Shown piece by piece: positions 53,530 to 55,818 of a DNA stretch of 55,818 nt. Every line of letters begins with the position of its first letter. Position 1 is the first letter of the stretch. Where the stretch lies: contig NZ_AFWF01000320.1 of the NCBI RefSeq assembly GCF_000222605.1, positions 1-55,818 on the forward strand, given 5' to 3'. Position numbers and translations under genes: made by a program. Source of the DNA: Vibrio ichthyoenteri ATCC 700023 (lineage in GTDB: Bacteria; Pseudomonadota; Gammaproteobacteria; Enterobacterales; Vibrionaceae). Below the pieces are notes generated by a model. It saw only the letters and a program-made list of their open reading frames with translations, was not told the origin of the DNA and searched no databases.

Positions 53530-55130
53530 TCAGCAACCATCGCTAGTGCCACTGCTTCTGCGACTTTGATGCCATCAATACCAGCAGAAAGGATGCCGCC
53601 AGCATAACCTGCGCCTTCACCCGCTGGGTAGAAGCCTTTTAGGTTAACACTCTGGTAGTCTTTACCACGTTTGATGCACACTGGAGAAGACGTACGAGTT
53701 TCAACACCGGTCAGTAGGCCATCTTCAGATGCAAAACCTTTGATTTTCTTATCAAAAGCAGGGATTGCTTCACGAATCGCTTCAATCGCAAAATCAGGCA
53801 GTGCTTTTGAAATATCGGTTAGCTTGATGCCCGGTGTGAATGATGGCTCAACACCACCGATTGCACTTGGATCGCGGCCTTTCAGGAAGTCACCGATTTT
53901 TTGTGCTGGCGCATCGTAGTTCTCGCCACCTAGCACGTAAGCACCAGATTCAAGTTCACGTTGCAGGCGGATACCCGCAAGCGCATCACCTGGGTAATCA
54001 CGTTCAGGGTCGATACCCACCACGATAGCGCTGTTTGCGTTACGCTCAGCACGAGAGTATTGGCTCATACCGTTAGTCACAACACGGCCTTCTTCTGATG
54101 TTGCCGCAACCACAGTACCACCTGGACACATACAGAAGCTGTAAACAGTGCGGCCATTTTTACAGTGATGAACCAATTTGTAATCGGCAGCGCCAAGGAT
54201 TGGGTGACCAGCATTTTTACCAAAACGTGCTTCATCAATCATTGATTGCTTGTGTTCAATACGGAAGCCAACAGAGAATGGTTTTGCTTCCATGTACACG
54301 CCGCGCTCGTTCAACATTTCAAACGTATCACGCGCAGAGTGGCCAACAGATAGAACCACATAGCGAGATTTGATTTCTTCACCATTTGAAAGTGTTACGC
54401 CAGTGATTTGGCCATCTTCCATATGGATATCATCAACACGGGTGCTAAAACGAATTTCGCCGCCTAGCTCGATGATGGTTGCACGCATTTTTTCAATCAT
54501 TGTCACCAGTTTGAACGTACCGATGTGTGGCTTGCTCACGTACATGATTTCTTCAGGAGCACCAGCTGCAACAAATTCAGTAGTCACTTTACGGCCGTAG
54601 AAGTTTGGATCTTTGATTTGGCTGTAAAGTTTGCCATCAGAGAATGTACCAGCGCCGCCTTCACCAAACTGCACGTTTGATTCTGTGTTTAGGGTGCGCT
54701 TACGCCAGAAGCCAAACGTATCTTTGGTACGTTCACGAACTTCTTTACCACGTTCAACGATGATTGGGTTAAAGCCCATTTGCGCTAGGATTAGGCCAGC
54801 AAAAAGACCACATGGACCAAAACCGATAACCACAGGGCGTTCAGTTTGGTTTGCTGGCGCTTGAGTGACAAATTTATAATCCATATCAGGCGTTTCTTTT
54901 ACGTGTGGATCGCTAATGAACGCTTCTAACATTTCAGCTTGGTTTGCCACTTCAACATCTAGGGTGTAAATCAGTTGGATGTTGGCTTTTTTACGAGCAT
55001 CGTAGCCACGTTTAAACAGATTAAAAGAAAGAACTTGGTCAGCTGCGATGCCAAGTTTTTTAGTAATGGCGTCTAAGATCGCGCCTTCCTCGTGGTTTAG
55101 AGGCAGTTTAATTTCAGTTAAACGTATCAT
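53514..55130 (-). CDS. FAD-dependent oxidoreductase, COG2509 group
   Basis: A 538-residue protein. An N-terminal region (about 1-90) precedes a Rossmann FAD-binding site VVIGFGPCGLFAGLIL near 98-113 with VERG at the second strand end. Later NFYGRKVTTEFVAAGAPEEI and SVGHSARDTFEML are signatures of the COG2509 dehydrogenase-like family, and FYPAGEGAGYAGGI near the C-terminus closes the FAD site. Its substrate is not established. It is monocistronic, with its own terminator, and divergent from fdxA; a ferredoxin neighbour might hint at electron transfer, but this is unproved. Confidence 0.88.
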   Translation of the reverse strand: MIRLTEIKLPLNHEEGAILDAITKKLGIAADQVLSFNLFKRGYDARKKANIQLIYTLDVEVANQAEMLEAFISDPHVKETPDMDYKFVTQAPANQTERPVVIGFGPCGLFAGLILAQMGFNPIIVERGKEVRERTKDTFGFWRKRTLNTESNVQFGEGGAGTFSDGKLYSQIKDPNFYGRKVTTEFVAAGAPEEIMYVSKPHIGTFKLVTMIEKMRATIIELGGEIRFSTRVDDIHMEDGQITGVTLSNGEEIKSRYVVLSVGHSARDTFEMLNERGVYMEAKPFSVGFRIEHKQSMIDEARFGKNAGHPILGAADYKLVHHCKNGRTVYSFCMCPGGTVVAATSEEGRVVTNGMSQYSRAERNANSAIVVGIDPERDYPGDALAGIRLQRELESGAYVLGGENYDAPAQKIGDFLKGRDPSAIGGVEPSFTPGIKLTDISKALPDFAIEAIREAIPAFDKKIKGFASEDGLLTGVETRTSSPVCIKRGKDYQSVNLKGFYPAGEGAGYAGGILSAGIDGIKVAEAVALAMVADATSN

Positions 55131-55370
55131 AGTGATATCTCGGTACTTATGTTGCTGTAGGTGTCTTAGCCAGTGTCTGTCTCTCAGGTGTTGAGGATCG
55201 TCTACTCGCTCACAATGGCGCGCATTTTACGAGAAATTGATTTGTCTGTCATACTAAATCAGGGAGAGGAGAGCATTTTGGCTAATATTAACCGTGCATA
55301 ATGTTGAATTTTGATTTGGGACGAGTATTATCCCCATCTTATTTTTTACCTAATTTAAGAGTTGATTGTC

Positions 55371-55694
55371 ATGGCGTTTGTCGTAACGGATAACTGTATC
55401 CAATGTAAATACACTGACTGTGTCGCGGTATGTCCAGCAGATGCCTTCCATGAAGGGCCAAACTTTATGGTGATCAACCCGATTGAGTGTATAGATTGCG
55501 GCCTTTGTGTCGATGAGTGTGCCGCGCAAGCCATCTTTCAAGAAGATGAACTGAGCGACGATCAACAAGTGTTCATCGAGCTCAATGCAGAACTGGCTGA
55601 AATCTGGCCGGTACAAACTGAAGTTAAGCCTGCAATGGATGATGCAGAGCAATGGAATGGCGTGCCAAACAAACTCGACAAGTTAGAGCGTTAA
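55371..55694 (+). CDS. fdxA: 7Fe ferredoxin FdxA
   Basis: A 107-residue ferredoxin of the Azotobacter FdI type. Counting from Met, Cys9, Cys17 and Cys50 fit the [3Fe-4S] cluster and Cys21, Cys40, Cys43 and Cys46 the [4Fe-4S] cluster; Cys12 is an extra residue also seen in FdI. The [19 protein letters not shown] stretch is highly characteristic. The ATG at 55371 is preceded by AAGAG; the frame opens 3 codons earlier at a TTG. It carries low-potential electrons. Confidence 0.95.
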   Translation: MAFVVTDNCIQCKYTDCVAVCPADAFHEGPNFMVINPIECIDCGLCVDECAAQAIFQEDELSDDQQVFIELNAELAEIWPVQTEVKPAMDDAEQWNGVPNKLDKLER

Positions 55695-55723
55695 GACCTG
55701 ATTAGGCTGTGTTTACCGCTTGT

Positions 55724-55818
55724 TTACTGCCATAGTACAGAAGCAACAACGAGCATAGAAGTAATAACCAGCGCATCAGCAGTAACACCAATATTTAGAA
55801 TAAAAAAAAAGCGTAACG
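55724..55818 (-). CDS. Possible partial membrane protein, C-terminus
   Basis: Reading leftward from the right edge, one frame stays open for 30 codons and ends in TAA at 55724. It encodes a hydrophobic stretch including ILNIGVTADALVITSMLVVA, like the last membrane helix of a transporter. The evidence is only the open frame and composition, so it may be chance. Confidence 0.35.
   Translation of the reverse strand, partial: LRFFFILNIGVTADALVITSMLVVASVLWQ

Noticed and set aside
1-55818. Mobile elements, prophage or integron attachment sites
   Set aside because: No transposase, integrase or long terminal inverted repeats seen; gene order around trp is that expected for Vibrio chromosome.

Overview
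The window is chromosomal DNA of a marine gammaproteobacterium, almost certainly a Vibrio. The clearest evidence is the tryptophan operon. It has separate trpG and trpD, fused trpC-trpF, a 41-codon leader peptide with five Trp codons, an E. coli-like TrpR operator, and divergent rnm-yciO-rluB genes. I see no rRNA, tRNA, CRISPR array, insertion sequence or phage gene, and coding density is high, so this looks like core or near-core chromosome rather than an island. Family names are assigned from memory of motifs and no database was searched.

Layout. 1-4816 (minus): an envelope operon with a small secreted protein, an ABC ATPase, an FtsX/LolC-type permease, a LolA-like periplasmic protein, a predicted outer-membrane barrel and the start of a further membrane protein. 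5102-9598: small, mostly uncharacterised genes (DUF2059-like, ABM monooxygenase, two small membrane proteins, a lipoprotein), then a 3-methyladenine glycosylase-like gene and a DsbA. 9690-15832 (minus): a Cys/His-rich secreted protein, then the most distinctive locus, a three-gene chaperone operon (membrane-anchored DUF2760 protein, divergent Hsp70, and a second Hsp70 with a large C-terminal extension). 16122-22610: a CHASE-GGDEF diguanylate cyclase, a DEDDh exonuclease, a TerB-like protein, a PhoD-like phosphatase and a MipA/OmpV-like barrel. 22719-31593: hrpA, a small outer-membrane barrel, a hybrid histidine kinase, an RDD protein and a dicarboxylate/amino-acid symporter. 31998-39022 (minus): the trp operon with promoter, operator, leader and attenuator. 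39200-41796: rnm, yciO, rluB. 42011-50145: a three-gene phosphorelay/c-di-GMP cluster. 50175-55130 (minus): hypotheticals, a peptide deformylase, a TPR protein, an OGFr-domain protein and a COG2509 flavoprotein. 55371-55694: fdxA.

How the genes work together. The trp genes form one attenuated, TrpR-repressed unit. Its 3' end has a weak hairpin followed by a G-poor, C-rich transcript region that resembles a Rho loading site. The three signalling genes at 42011-50145 are nearly contiguous and together carry five receiver domains, one Hpt domain, two kinase cores and one HD-GYP output, so they probably form one multistep circuit. The ABC-LolA-like-barrel operon has the parts for a complete inner-to-outer-membrane route. 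The Hsp70 trio is translationally coupled at its first junction and probably forms a membrane-linked chaperone machine of unknown substrate; it is my best candidate for an under-described system.
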